DNA from: Bacteroidales bacterium
Lineage (GTDB): Bacteria > Bacteroidota > Bacteroidia > Bacteroidales > WCHB1-69
Length of the DNA: 64,000 nucleotides
Direction: 5' to 3'
Assembly: GCA_017617445.1 (NCBI GenBank)
Contig: JAFZWE010000006.1
Location: 1 to 64,000, forward strand
Of this stretch, positions 57,035-64,000 are shown in pieces; position 1 is the stretch's first letter; each line of letters opens with the position of its first letter. The position numbers were made by a program, and so were the translations under genes. Under the pieces are notes generated by a model that was given only the letters and a program-made list of their open reading frames with translations, was not told the DNA's origin and searched no databases.

Positions 57035-59152
57035 TTATTTGCGAAGAAATTTGCATGTTACCGTTTCTCCACGGTCTCCTGACAACTGCAAAAGATAGAG
57101 TCCCGGTCGCAACTGACTGATTGATAAACAAGAATCAATCCTGTTACCTTCCATCACCACCCGACCGAGCATATCGAGCACCCTGTACGAACGATACCCG
57201 TTACCCTGTTCCGGAAGCACGAGATGCAACACATCCGTGGCGGGATTCGGGAACACTGAAAAGCCTTCCGAGACCTGCTCTTCCACACTGGAGTGGTCAA
57301 TCGGCTTGCCGACAACCGCACGCACCATCGGGGTGCCTTTCAGGAAGGAGGTTTGCCAAAGGGTAGAGGTCTTATACAACCACTTGCCATGAGAATCCGT
57401 ATTCTGATCAAAACCAAGATTCAATTGCACCGTATGGTTCTGGAAGAAGCCCACATAGAATGACCCTGTCACTTCCACTGCCTCATCGTCAAGATAGTAA
57501 TTTACAAAATCCTCATATTGGTTTCCGTGTTTGGCCAGGCAGTTCTCATTTTCGTACAGCACATCCCCGGGTTCTCCGTCACGATCACTCCACACCATCA
57601 GGGTAAAAGGAGCGAGGTTGGCATCCTCCTGCACGGAATTGAACCACATTTGCACTGCACGCAAGGTGTCGGGGCGGTTGACCGTGAATTTCATGGCGAA
57701 ATAGGCTTCGGGGTATGTCAAGGGAGAGAGAAGTGAGTAGCCTGCTTCCGCACTTCCGTCATCATACGCGAAATAATTGGAGAACCGCTGGACATGCACA
57801 CAGGTGTCATTGCAACGGCGCTGGTCGCTGGAGCCCACCTCCTGAAAGATATGGGTGACCGTAATGATGGCACTGTCAGCGGCATCCATCCCCAGAGTAG
57901 TGACATTGAACGGAGGATGGGTATGGACCGGATCATCATGCAGCCCGTGATTATAGTAGGGTTCCGCATTTGAATTGTTGGGAGTATAGCTGCCCAACAC
58001 GGTGTTGTTCTTTTTCACCGTATAGGTATAGTCGCTGTTCTTGATGCTGGAAGACAAGTTGGAGAGCACATTGTCAAAGGCATCAATCAGTTCACTATCC
58101 TCATACTGCGACCATGGCATAGCCGAATAGTTCTTCAAAATGGATGTCGTCGGCATAACAAAAGCCAAGTCACTGGGATAAAGATCATTGGCATTACGAT
58201 TCACATCCAGGCGCACATAATCAATGTGCCATTGGTCCACATTGCTGGCCCAGCCCACAATATGGTTATCCTCCAAACTGGCAAGATTCCTAAAGCGGAA
58301 CTGGAAATTGTTAATCAGCCACCGATCATCCGTGATGGGGATCATCACCTGTTTGAAGTAGTTGAGCGGATTCTCCTCCAGCCAGTCGTCAAGCAGTTCT
58401 CCCGGGGTGCTCCACACATGCTCCCAGACAGTTTCTTCCCCCATGATGGAGTCGCAGGGGAGGCTGATGACATCACCGGGGAACACTGGGGAGTCAAAGA
58501 TGTAGTAGCTGTTCGCCATGTAGGGGTTGACGAGAGTGTCGCCGGCCACATGGGCGTCCCCTTCCGGAATCACATAATCGCAGTACTCGTAGCCCACAAA
58601 AATGATATTGCCGGTAGCATAGCCAAATTCAAGAACCAGGGAGTCGCGAGATTCGGGACGATTGCCGACTCGTTCCCATTCCAGACCGCTGAGGGACCCG
58701 CCGGCGGGCTGGTAATAGAAGCTGAGATAGAGCGAGTCGCTCACACGCATGGCGCGATTGAGGGTGAAGTTATAGTCCAGGCGGATGGGGAGTGAGGTCA
58801 GGGCGTCAGCGCGGAAGCCCTGGGCATCGGCGTTAACGTAAACTTTTCCGTGTTCGTCAAGGGCGTCAAGGGTGGCCACGCCGAGGGTGGGCGGACGGAG
58901 AGCGAAAGTGCGGTTGATATATGCATAATTATCCTGCCAAAGGGAAGCAGCCGGATAGCCGCTATAGTTGGAGAAATCGTCCACAAAGGGAAGGTGCAGG
59001 GCAGCACGGCTGCGGGCGGGTTGCGGGCGGGAGGCCTCTCGGGCCACATACCGGTTCTCCACCACACCAGTAAGCACCTCCTGTGCACACAGACTTGTTA
59101 GTACACACAGAAACACAAGAATCAAAGAGAGTTTTCGAACAAATGGGTTCAT
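57035..59152 (-). CDS. Large T9SS-exported protein of unknown function
   Basis: 705 residues. The signal peptide ends LCAQ. Beta-rich throughout, with an early segment LHLPFVDDFSNYSGYPAASL and a middle part (YFAYDDGSAEAGYSLL, AVQMWFNSVQEDANLAPFTL, MVWSDRDGEPGDVLYE) that resembles jelly-roll domains in secreted Bacteroidota proteins. The C-terminal sorting domain is FSVFPNPATDVLHLVLPEQG to LRPGLYLLQLSG and KFLRK. No catalytic motif recognised. It starts 32 bp after the PASTA gene on the same strand, so the two are probably co-transcribed. Confidence 0.85.
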   Translation of the reverse strand: MNPFVRKLSLILVFLCVLTSLCAQEVLTGVVENRYVAREASRPQPARSRAALHLPFVDDFSNYSGYPAASLWQDNYAYINRTFALRPPTLGVATLDALDEHGKVYVNADAQGFRADALTSLPIRLDYNFTLNRAMRVSDSLYLSFYYQPAGGSLSGLEWERVGNRPESRDSLVLEFGYATGNIIFVGYEYCDYVIPEGDAHVAGDTLVNPYMANSYYIFDSPVFPGDVISLPCDSIMGEETVWEHVWSTPGELLDDWLEENPLNYFKQVMIPITDDRWLINNFQFRFRNLASLEDNHIVGWASNVDQWHIDYVRLDVNRNANDLYPSDLAFVMPTTSILKNYSAMPWSQYEDSELIDAFDNVLSNLSSSIKNSDYTYTVKKNNTVLGSYTPNNSNAEPYYNHGLHDDPVHTHPPFNVTTLGMDAADSAIITVTHIFQEVGSSDQRRCNDTCVHVQRFSNYFAYDDGSAEAGYSLLSPLTYPEAYFAMKFTVNRPDTLRAVQMWFNSVQEDANLAPFTLMVWSDRDGEPGDVLYENENCLAKHGNQYEDFVNYYLDDEAVEVTGSFYVGFFQNHTVQLNLGFDQNTDSHGKWLYKTSTLWQTSFLKGTPMVRAVVGKPIDHSSVEEQVSEGFSVFPNPATDVLHLVLPEQGNGYRSYRVLDMLGRVVMEGNRIDSCLSISQLRPGLYLLQLSGDRGETVTCKFLRK

Positions 59153-59184
59153 ACCGATTTATTATTTTATAATTCAAAATAAAA

Positions 59185-59820
59185 TCACAAAGAGATTTCC
59201 GTGGGATCCACCTCCACATCTTCTTCCAAGTCTCCCCCTTCTCCATTATCCGTCGGCGTCCTGGGGGTCACGCCCACCTCCAGCTTGATTTTCTCACCCT
59301 GTCTGATTTCAGTACCGGCCTTGATGGGCAACCCCGTAGCCTCTCGGTACTGACCAATCACCAAGCCGACCTGATGGTCGCTCTCCACCTCCACCACAGT
59401 ACCAAGCTGCAAACCGGAATCCTCCAGAATGTGTTTGGCATGACGCAAGGATATATCGCCGGAAAGCTGCGGCATCTTGATCATTTTGGCAACCGCCGTA
59501 GTGATGGTAATCTTGACCTTGCGTCCATGTTTTACCATTTCTCCGGGGCGCGGATCCTGCGCGATAACAGTTCCCTCCGGCTTGCTCTCATCAAAAACAG
59601 GCATACCATTCACCTCAAAGACAAAAGGTTGCGAACCAGATGCCAAAAGCTCAGCAGATGACTTTCCCATGTAGCTGGGCATTTTCACCTCTTTGCCATG
59701 ATGGGTATAATGGTTGAGCCATACACCCAAAATGAAAAAAAACAACAAAGTCAGCAAAATGGCCAAAATGATGTGAAATGGCAATCTCCTTGGACTGAAA
59801 AAATCAATAAACGCACTCAT
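59185..59820 (-). CDS. Membrane-anchored PASTA-domain protein
   Basis: 211 residues. One N-terminal membrane helix (HIILAILLTLLFFFILGVWL) places the rest in the periplasm. Two to three PASTA repeats follow: MPSYMGKSSAELLASGS, VIAQDPRPGEMVKHGRKVKI, MPQLSGDISLRHAKHIL and EIRQGEKIKLEV. PASTA domains bind peptidoglycan fragments or beta-lactams in Ser/Thr kinases and PBPs; here there is no kinase domain. The acidic C-terminal tail is low-complexity. The gene precedes a T9SS cargo gene, and its box lies 45 nt upstream. Confidence 0.88.
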   Translation of the reverse strand: MSAFIDFFSPRRLPFHIILAILLTLLFFFILGVWLNHYTHHGKEVKMPSYMGKSSAELLASGSQPFVFEVNGMPVFDESKPEGTVIAQDPRPGEMVKHGRKVKITITTAVAKMIKMPQLSGDISLRHAKHILEDSGLQLGTVVEVESDHQVGLVIGQYREATGLPIKAGTEIRQGEKIKLEVGVTPRTPTDNGEGGDLEEDVEVDPTEISL

Positions 59821-59849
59821 AACCAGATACTAACTGAATTCTGTAGAAT

Positions 59850-60110
59850 TTATTTTATCTGGGTGCAAAAATAACCTTTATTTTGTAATAAACGGAAATC
59901 GGATGAAGAGGTTGTCCCCATCAAAAAATCTGGTATTTGTCCTCTTTTTCCATTCGCAAACCGCATTCTGTCCTTTGCCACCAGTGCCGGCTCCCCACCT
60001 TTCACCTCTCCATGGTATTGAGTTTTCACTATCTGTGCCACAGCAAATACAAATTTCTGTTCGTAATCGGAAATTCGCTTTTGCTCATCGGGCGACAGAT
60101 TGTGGAACAA
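59850..60110 (-). CDS. Possible small ORF, doubtful
   Basis: 86 residues from ATG 60110 (FHNLSPDEQKRISDYEQKFV, then FAVAQIVKTQYHGE). Composition is protein-like and the frame stays open upstream to about 60283, without another ATG. It overlaps the PASTA promoter box at its 3' end and the leader of the Omp85-like gene upstream, and no -7 box precedes it. I see no known family. It may be a remnant. Apart from it, 59874-60247 holds nothing I can support. Confidence 0.25.
   Translation of the reverse strand: MFHNLSPDEQKRISDYEQKFVFAVAQIVKTQYHGEVKGGEPALVAKDRMRFANGKRGQIPDFLMGTTSSSDFRLLQNKGYFCTQIK
59866..59873 (-). promoter_or_regulatory. -7 box (TATTTTTG) for the PASTA/T9SS-cargo pair
   Basis: TAnnTTTG on the minus strand, 45 nt before the ATG at 59820. 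Confidence 0.55.
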
Positions 60111-60247
60111 CCTTCTTCTATCTTCCGTTCCGAAAGTTGCTGCCCCATGTACCGTATTGTTGCATAATGGATTGGCATGGTCATTCCATCGTTTTGCAAA
60201 GAGTGGGAAATTCTTTTTTCGTTGTAAAATTTCATTGAAAAAAAGTT

Positions 60248-60255
60248 TAATTTTG
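60248..60255 (+). promoter_or_regulatory. -7 box (TAATTTTG) for the Omp85-like gene
   Basis: TAnnTTTG followed by CTGC, 40 nt before the ATG at 60296. Confidence 0.55.
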
Positions 60256-60295
60256 CTGCTTGAAACTTCAATGTGAAACGCAAATCATTTTTTTG

Positions 60296-61756
60296 ATGAA
60301 AAAAACAATATTCCTTATTCTTGCAATTGTTTTTTGCTGCAACACAAGTATTTATGCTATTAAAACTGATACACTGAATATTTTCTCGGTGGAAAAGGAC
60401 AGTCTCAAACCCAAGAAAGAAAAGGATCCTGACCGCAAACGCACGGGCTGGACTTTCGGGATTCTGCCCAGCGTGGCCTACGATGCGGACCTCGGTTTCC
60501 AGTATGGCGCCCTTTCCAACATCTACTATTTCGGAGACGGCAGCACCTATCCCGAGTATTTGCACTCCATTTATGTGGAGGCGGCCTACACCACCCGCCG
60601 TTATGGCATCTTCCGTCTTTCGTATGACTCCAAATATGCCATTCCCAATCACCGCCTTACCGTTGACCTTGTCTATCTGCCTGATGCGATGTGCGATTTC
60701 TATGGATACAATGGCTTCAGTTCGGTTTTCAACAACGTATGGCGGGATTCCAAGCATTACACAGCTGAAGAGGGCTACCGCAGCCGCGCCTATTACAAGA
60801 TGAAACGGGATCTTTTCCGTGCCGCCGCCGACATCCAAGGCCCCATCGGAGGAAATTGGTATTGGAACGGTGGCATCGGTTTCCTCGGCTACCTCATCAA
60901 TTCCGTGGATGTGGCGATGTTGAACAAAGGGAAAAAAGAATCCAAACAATTGCCCGATATTCCGGGACTTTACGACAAGTATGTGCAGTGGGGACTGATC
61001 CAGGCCAATGAAAAGAACGGAGGGATGCACCCCTATCTGCGCGGCGGCATCACCTACGATAGCCGTGACCGGCAGACCAACCCCACCCGTGGCATCTATG
61101 CCGATGCCTTCCTGACTTACACCGCCGCCTTCAATACCCAGAAATTCGGCGACCAACGCGAATTCAATAATTTGCGCTTTAATTTTACATTCCGCCATTA
61201 TGTTCCTATTTATCAGGATTATATCTCTTTTGCTTACCGTATTGCCACTCAGTTGACGGTTGCGGGAAATTCTCCTTTTTATATGAACAGCTATTGGAAT
61301 ACATTATATATACAACGTGTTCTGTATGAAGGACTGGGTGGATGCAACACCCTGCGCGGTCCTCTGCGCAACCGCATCCTTTCCAACGGTTTCGCCTTTG
61401 CCAACATTGAGTTTCGCTTCAAAGTGTGCAAGTTCCACGTCAAAAAGGAGAATTTCTACATCGGGCTGGCCCCCTTCCTTGATGCCGGCATGGTGTTGCA
61501 ACCCTACGACCTCAACGAGTCATCGCTGCGCAAGGCAATTGCAGCCAATGACCCAGATTTTGACCTCAACGAGCTGTCCGACTATTTCAACTTCGACCGC
61601 AAGGCCATTTACCGTCCCCATCTTTCCGCCGGCATCGGCCTGAAGGTGGCCATGAACGACAACTTTGTGCTTTCGGTGGATTGGGCCGCCCCGTTCAGCA
61701 AGCAGGACAATGCCAGTTTGGCCAACCTGTATGTGAAAATCGGCTATATGTTTTAA
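60296..61756 (+). CDS. Omp85-superfamily outer-membrane barrel (BamA/TamA C-terminal domain)
   Basis: 486 residues from MKKTIFLI. The signal peptide ends IYAI. There is no POTRA domain; the barrel starts soon after (TGWTFGILPSVAYDADLGFQ). GGCNTLRGPLRNR matches the conserved loop-6 (V/I)RG(F/Y) region of Omp85 proteins, and ITYDSRDRQTNPTRGIY is the family's strand-turn motif. It ends LYVKIGYMF with terminal phenylalanine. POTRA-less members exist as patatin partners or standalone transport barrels; the role here is unknown. The DUF819 gene starts 13 bp downstream. Confidence 0.85.
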   Translation: MKKTIFLILAIVFCCNTSIYAIKTDTLNIFSVEKDSLKPKKEKDPDRKRTGWTFGILPSVAYDADLGFQYGALSNIYYFGDGSTYPEYLHSIYVEAAYTTRRYGIFRLSYDSKYAIPNHRLTVDLVYLPDAMCDFYGYNGFSSVFNNVWRDSKHYTAEEGYRSRAYYKMKRDLFRAAADIQGPIGGNWYWNGGIGFLGYLINSVDVAMLNKGKKESKQLPDIPGLYDKYVQWGLIQANEKNGGMHPYLRGGITYDSRDRQTNPTRGIYADAFLTYTAAFNTQKFGDQREFNNLRFNFTFRHYVPIYQDYISFAYRIATQLTVAGNSPFYMNSYWNTLYIQRVLYEGLGGCNTLRGPLRNRILSNGFAFANIEFRFKVCKFHVKKENFYIGLAPFLDAGMVLQPYDLNESSLRKAIAANDPDFDLNELSDYFNFDRKAIYRPHLSAGIGLKVAMNDNFVLSVDWAAPFSKQDNASLANLYVKIGYMF

Positions 61757-61769
61757 AATGTAAAAGATT

Positions 61770-62942
61770 ATGAAAGTAGCGCTTATTACGGTCGGTTATA
61801 TCGTATTCCCGTTGGTTATCATTATGCTTTTCAGCCGTTACAAATGGGCGAAGGCGGCGGGTACTGTCATCCTGGCGTATGCTGTGGGAATCATTCCGGC
61901 GTTGTTTGGACTCACCCATTTTGAACCTGACACGTTGGGCTTCAATATCCAGAAAAACATCATGAACATTGCGGTGCCGATAGCCATACCGCTGATGCTT
62001 TTCAACTGTAATTTCAAGTTGTGGACCAAGTCACTGCCGAAGACCGCGGCGGCGTTGGGTGGCGGGTTGGCAGCTGTACTGATAGCAGTGGTCAGTGGCT
62101 TTTTCATCTTCCGGCATTCGGGTGTCAACGATATTGCCAATGTGTCGGCGATGATGACAGGGATTTACACGGGTGGAACGATGAATTTCAATGCGCTTGG
62201 GGCGGCGTTGCATGTGGAATCCACGACGATTGCCACGGTGCTGGCCTTTGAGATGATCGTCACCTTCCCGCTGATCATGTTCATTGTGGGCGGTGGCTAC
62301 CGGCTCTTCCGGAAAATTCTGCCGTTTCAAGACGAAGCCTCGGTGGTGGGGACTGCCGACGCCGACAGCCTGGAGCACGGGGTGGAGCAGTATGGGGACC
62401 TCTTGCGCGGGCGTGTGTTCCTCCGTTCACTCATCGGGTTGGCCATCTCCATCGGATTTCTGGCTGTGGGCGCAGGGCTGTCGCTGCTGATTACCGGAAA
62501 ACTCAATGAGCTGGTCATCATCCTCACCATCACCACCCTTTCCATCATTGCCTCTTTCTCTCCCAAAATCCGCAATATCCCAAAGACTTTTGAGCTGGGC
62601 ATGTTCTTCATTCTCGTGTTCAGTGTAGTAGTGGCTTCGCAGTTCGACCTCAACAGTTTGGATTCGGGCTCCCTCATCATCGGAGGCTTCCTGTTATTCA
62701 TCATACTGGTGGCCACACTGCTGCACCTATTGTTCTGCCGGCTTTTCAAGGTCAGCGGCGACCTGTTCTGTGTGGCGCTGGTGGCATTGCTTTGTTCTCC
62801 TCCGTTCGTACCGCCCGTTGTAGGGGCCATGGGCAACAAGAAAGTGTTGATCAGTGGAATTGTAATTGGGTTGATTGGCTATGCCATTGGCACTTACCTT
62901 GGCGTGGCCTTGGCCTATGGATTAGGGAGCATTGCGGGGTGA
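61770..62942 (+). CDS. DUF819 family integral membrane protein
   Basis: 390 residues with about ten hydrophobic segments. The family motif is seen around NVSAMMTGIYTGGTMNFNAL, with a second repeat-like half near VVASQFDLNSLDSGSLIIGG and the conserved CSPPFVPPVVGAMGNKKVLI. DUF819 (YjcL-like) proteins are predicted transporters with an inverted-repeat topology; no substrate is known. Between the Omp85-type barrel (13 bp) and the SanA-like gene (11 bp), the spacing suggests a three-gene operon. Confidence 0.85.
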   Translation: MKVALITVGYIVFPLVIIMLFSRYKWAKAAGTVILAYAVGIIPALFGLTHFEPDTLGFNIQKNIMNIAVPIAIPLMLFNCNFKLWTKSLPKTAAALGGGLAAVLIAVVSGFFIFRHSGVNDIANVSAMMTGIYTGGTMNFNALGAALHVESTTIATVLAFEMIVTFPLIMFIVGGGYRLFRKILPFQDEASVVGTADADSLEHGVEQYGDLLRGRVFLRSLIGLAISIGFLAVGAGLSLLITGKLNELVIILTITTLSIIASFSPKIRNIPKTFELGMFFILVFSVVVASQFDLNSLDSGSLIIGGFLLFIILVATLLHLLFCRLFKVSGDLFCVALVALLCSPPFVPPVVGAMGNKKVLISGIVIGLIGYAIGTYLGVALAYGLGSIAG

Positions 62943-62953
62943 GTACTTCCACT

Positions 62954-63685
62954 ATGAAAAATAAAACATACAATCAATGGCGAATCTGGCTTGTTCGGAT
63001 TGTGATTGCGGTTGTGGGGGCATGTGTGCTTTTGATTGTGGGATGCAATCTGGTAGTAAAATTGAGTGCCAAAGGCCGTATATACACTGATGTACAGGAT
63101 GTTCCATACCGAAAAGTGGGTCTGTTGCTGGGTACTGCCCCCAATAGGGCGGATGGGTCACCCAACCAGTATTTTCAAAACCGCATCGAGGCGGCTGCCC
63201 GTCTTTATCGTTTTCACAAAGTCTCCTATTTCCTTATCAGCGGGGACAATTGTCGCCATGGATACAACGAGCCTGAAGCGATGAGGCAGTCTCTCATTCA
63301 GCAGGGTGTTCCCGATACAGCCATCTTTCTCGATTATGCCGGTTTCCGCACGTACGATTCCATGATACGTTCCAAAGTGGTTTTCGGACAGGATTCGGTC
63401 ACAGTCATCTCGCAGTATTGGCACAATGAACGGGCGGTTTTCATAGCCCGATGTAGTGGAATTGATGCCATTGCTTTTAATGCTTCCGATGTGCATTATC
63501 GTAAGTCGTTTGTAAAGAATCACTTGCGTGAGCTTGTGGCTAAAGTGAAGGCTGTTGGAGATGTTGTTTTTGGTAATCGTCCGCGTTTTTTGGGCGATAC
63601 AGTGGAAATACCGGGAGGACAGACAACCGCATACAAAGATAGTATCAAACAACTGGGCTTTCCGTCGGAAGTATTGAAAGAGTAG
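62954..63685 (+). CDS. sanA: SanA-like DUF218 membrane protein
   Basis: 243 residues from ATG 62954. One N-terminal membrane helix (IVIAVVGACVLLIVGCNLVV) is followed by a DUF218 domain: VGLLLGTAPNRADGSPNQYF, FLISGDNCRHGYNEPEAM, LDYAGFRTYDSMIRSK and VISQYWHNERAVFIAR. SanA of enterobacteria protects the envelope against vancomycin at high temperature; ElyC/YdcF relatives act in envelope glycan metabolism. It lies 11 bp downstream of DUF819. A weak hairpin TAGTTA/TAACTA (63683-63697) follows. Confidence 0.88.
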   Translation: MKNKTYNQWRIWLVRIVIAVVGACVLLIVGCNLVVKLSAKGRIYTDVQDVPYRKVGLLLGTAPNRADGSPNQYFQNRIEAAARLYRFHKVSYFLISGDNCRHGYNEPEAMRQSLIQQGVPDTAIFLDYAGFRTYDSMIRSKVVFGQDSVTVISQYWHNERAVFIARCSGIDAIAFNASDVHYRKSFVKNHLRELVAKVKAVGDVVFGNRPRFLGDTVEIPGGQTTAYKDSIKQLGFPSEVLKE

Positions 63686-63741
63686 TTAGGGTAACTATTA
63701 AAGCTATATTTTTAGATTTTAATATTCTGATTTTCAGGTTC

Positions 63742-64000
63742 TTATTCTTTTGTTTTGTTAATAGTGTTATCATCCTTGATGCAGCGAACACGGGCAAAAC
63801 GGCTTTTGTCCAATGCCCCTCTTCCCATGGAGGGACTGTTATAATAGAATATTCGGGTGCAGTACATGTCTTTTCCTGCGTTGGATTCAGTGCTGGTGGC
63901 ATAAATGCCAACCCTTCCTGCTCCAGTTCGAACCATAATAGGTCGGCCATTAGATGTGTCTACTACCAAGGTCCCTGCGGGAATTGCATTAAATGACGTG
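63742..64000 (-). CDS. C-terminal part of an exported protein (5' end outside window)
   Basis: At least 85 codons run in from the right edge and stop at 63742. The segment contains PAGTLVVDTSNGRPIMVRTG, YYNSPSMGRGALDKSRFARV and RCIKDDN. The ending RVRCIKDDN resembles the last strand of FISUMP-type domains of Bacteroidota surface proteins (SVRC-K/R-D). I cannot name the family with certainty because most of the gene lies outside. It is convergent with the SanA-like gene. Confidence 0.6.
   Translation of the reverse strand, partial: TSFNAIPAGTLVVDTSNGRPIMVRTGAGRVGIYATSTESNAGKDMYCTRIFYYNSPSMGRGALDKSRFARVRCIKDDNTINKTKE

Noticed and set aside
60029-61198. 389-codon minus-strand frame over the Omp85-like gene
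   Set aside because: Antisense to a recognisable barrel protein and spans its promoter.

Overview
The window reads as chromosomal DNA of a member of the Bacteroidota, most likely order Bacteroidales. Three lines of evidence support this. First, 22 start regions carry the Bacteroidota -7 promoter box TAnnTTTG, and Shine-Dalgarno motifs are rarely evident. Second, four large secreted proteins end in the type IX secretion system (T9SS) sorting domain. Third, many families are typical of the phylum: GldA-type ABC ATPase, PorE-like OmpA protein, DUF5606, DUF3078, DUF4301, DUF5689, DUF4143 ATPase, C10 and M64 peptidases. T9SS plus this gene content suggests a Porphyromonas/Paludibacter-like lineage rather than Bacteroides proper; this is inference. 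No rRNA, tRNA, CRISPR array or insertion sequence was found.

Layout. 1-5.4 kb is the most accessory-looking part: a gene tail, a WG-repeat protein, a Fibrobacter-paralog-like (FISUMP-like) protein, a CYTH protein, an AAA/DUF4143 ATPase and a serpin-like lipoprotein. They are separated by three copies of a 28-29 bp repeat, a perfect 22-bp palindrome and AATTGA-type satellite DNA. 5.4-14 kb holds an M64 peptidase and housekeeping genes (CoA-disulfide reductase-rhodanese, Mpg, GAPDH, LplA, Adk, Hpt) and a flippase. 14-19 kb holds a thioredoxin-like protein, a P-type calcium ATPase, DUF5606 and a lipoprotein. 19-28 kb has a decayed outer-membrane protein gene, RadA, DUF2147, GldA-like, PorE-like, a CPBP protease, RuvC, a small aspartyl protease and Lpd.

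28-35.4 kb is the most coherent accessory system: a T9SS-exported endonuclease I, a TonB-dependent outer-membrane receptor and two DUF5689 lipoproteins. I read it as a candidate system for cutting, binding and importing extracellular nucleic acid. It is followed by ribBA and apbE (flavin synthesis and flavinylation), a GT2 glycosyltransferase and a steroid 5-alpha-reductase family protein. 39.7-44.7 kb is a ppdK / arginase-fold protein / DUF3078 group. 44.8-52 kb holds a T9SS M1 peptidase, a GT4 glycosyltransferase, a BtuF-like binding lipoprotein coupled to an FKBP, and a T9SS C10 peptidase with a CUB domain.

52-64 kb holds pyrE-dut-SPOUT methyltransferase-DUF4301, facing recO and a TonB-C-only gene; then a four-helix-bundle protein, a T9SS cargo with its PASTA-protein partner, an Omp85-type barrel, a DUF819 membrane protein, a SanA-like protein and the tail of a further secreted protein. 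Taken together, the window encodes central metabolism plus a strong surface and secretion programme: at least four T9SS cargos, one probable T9SS-associated envelope protein, and several lipoproteins and barrels suited to degrading external polymers.
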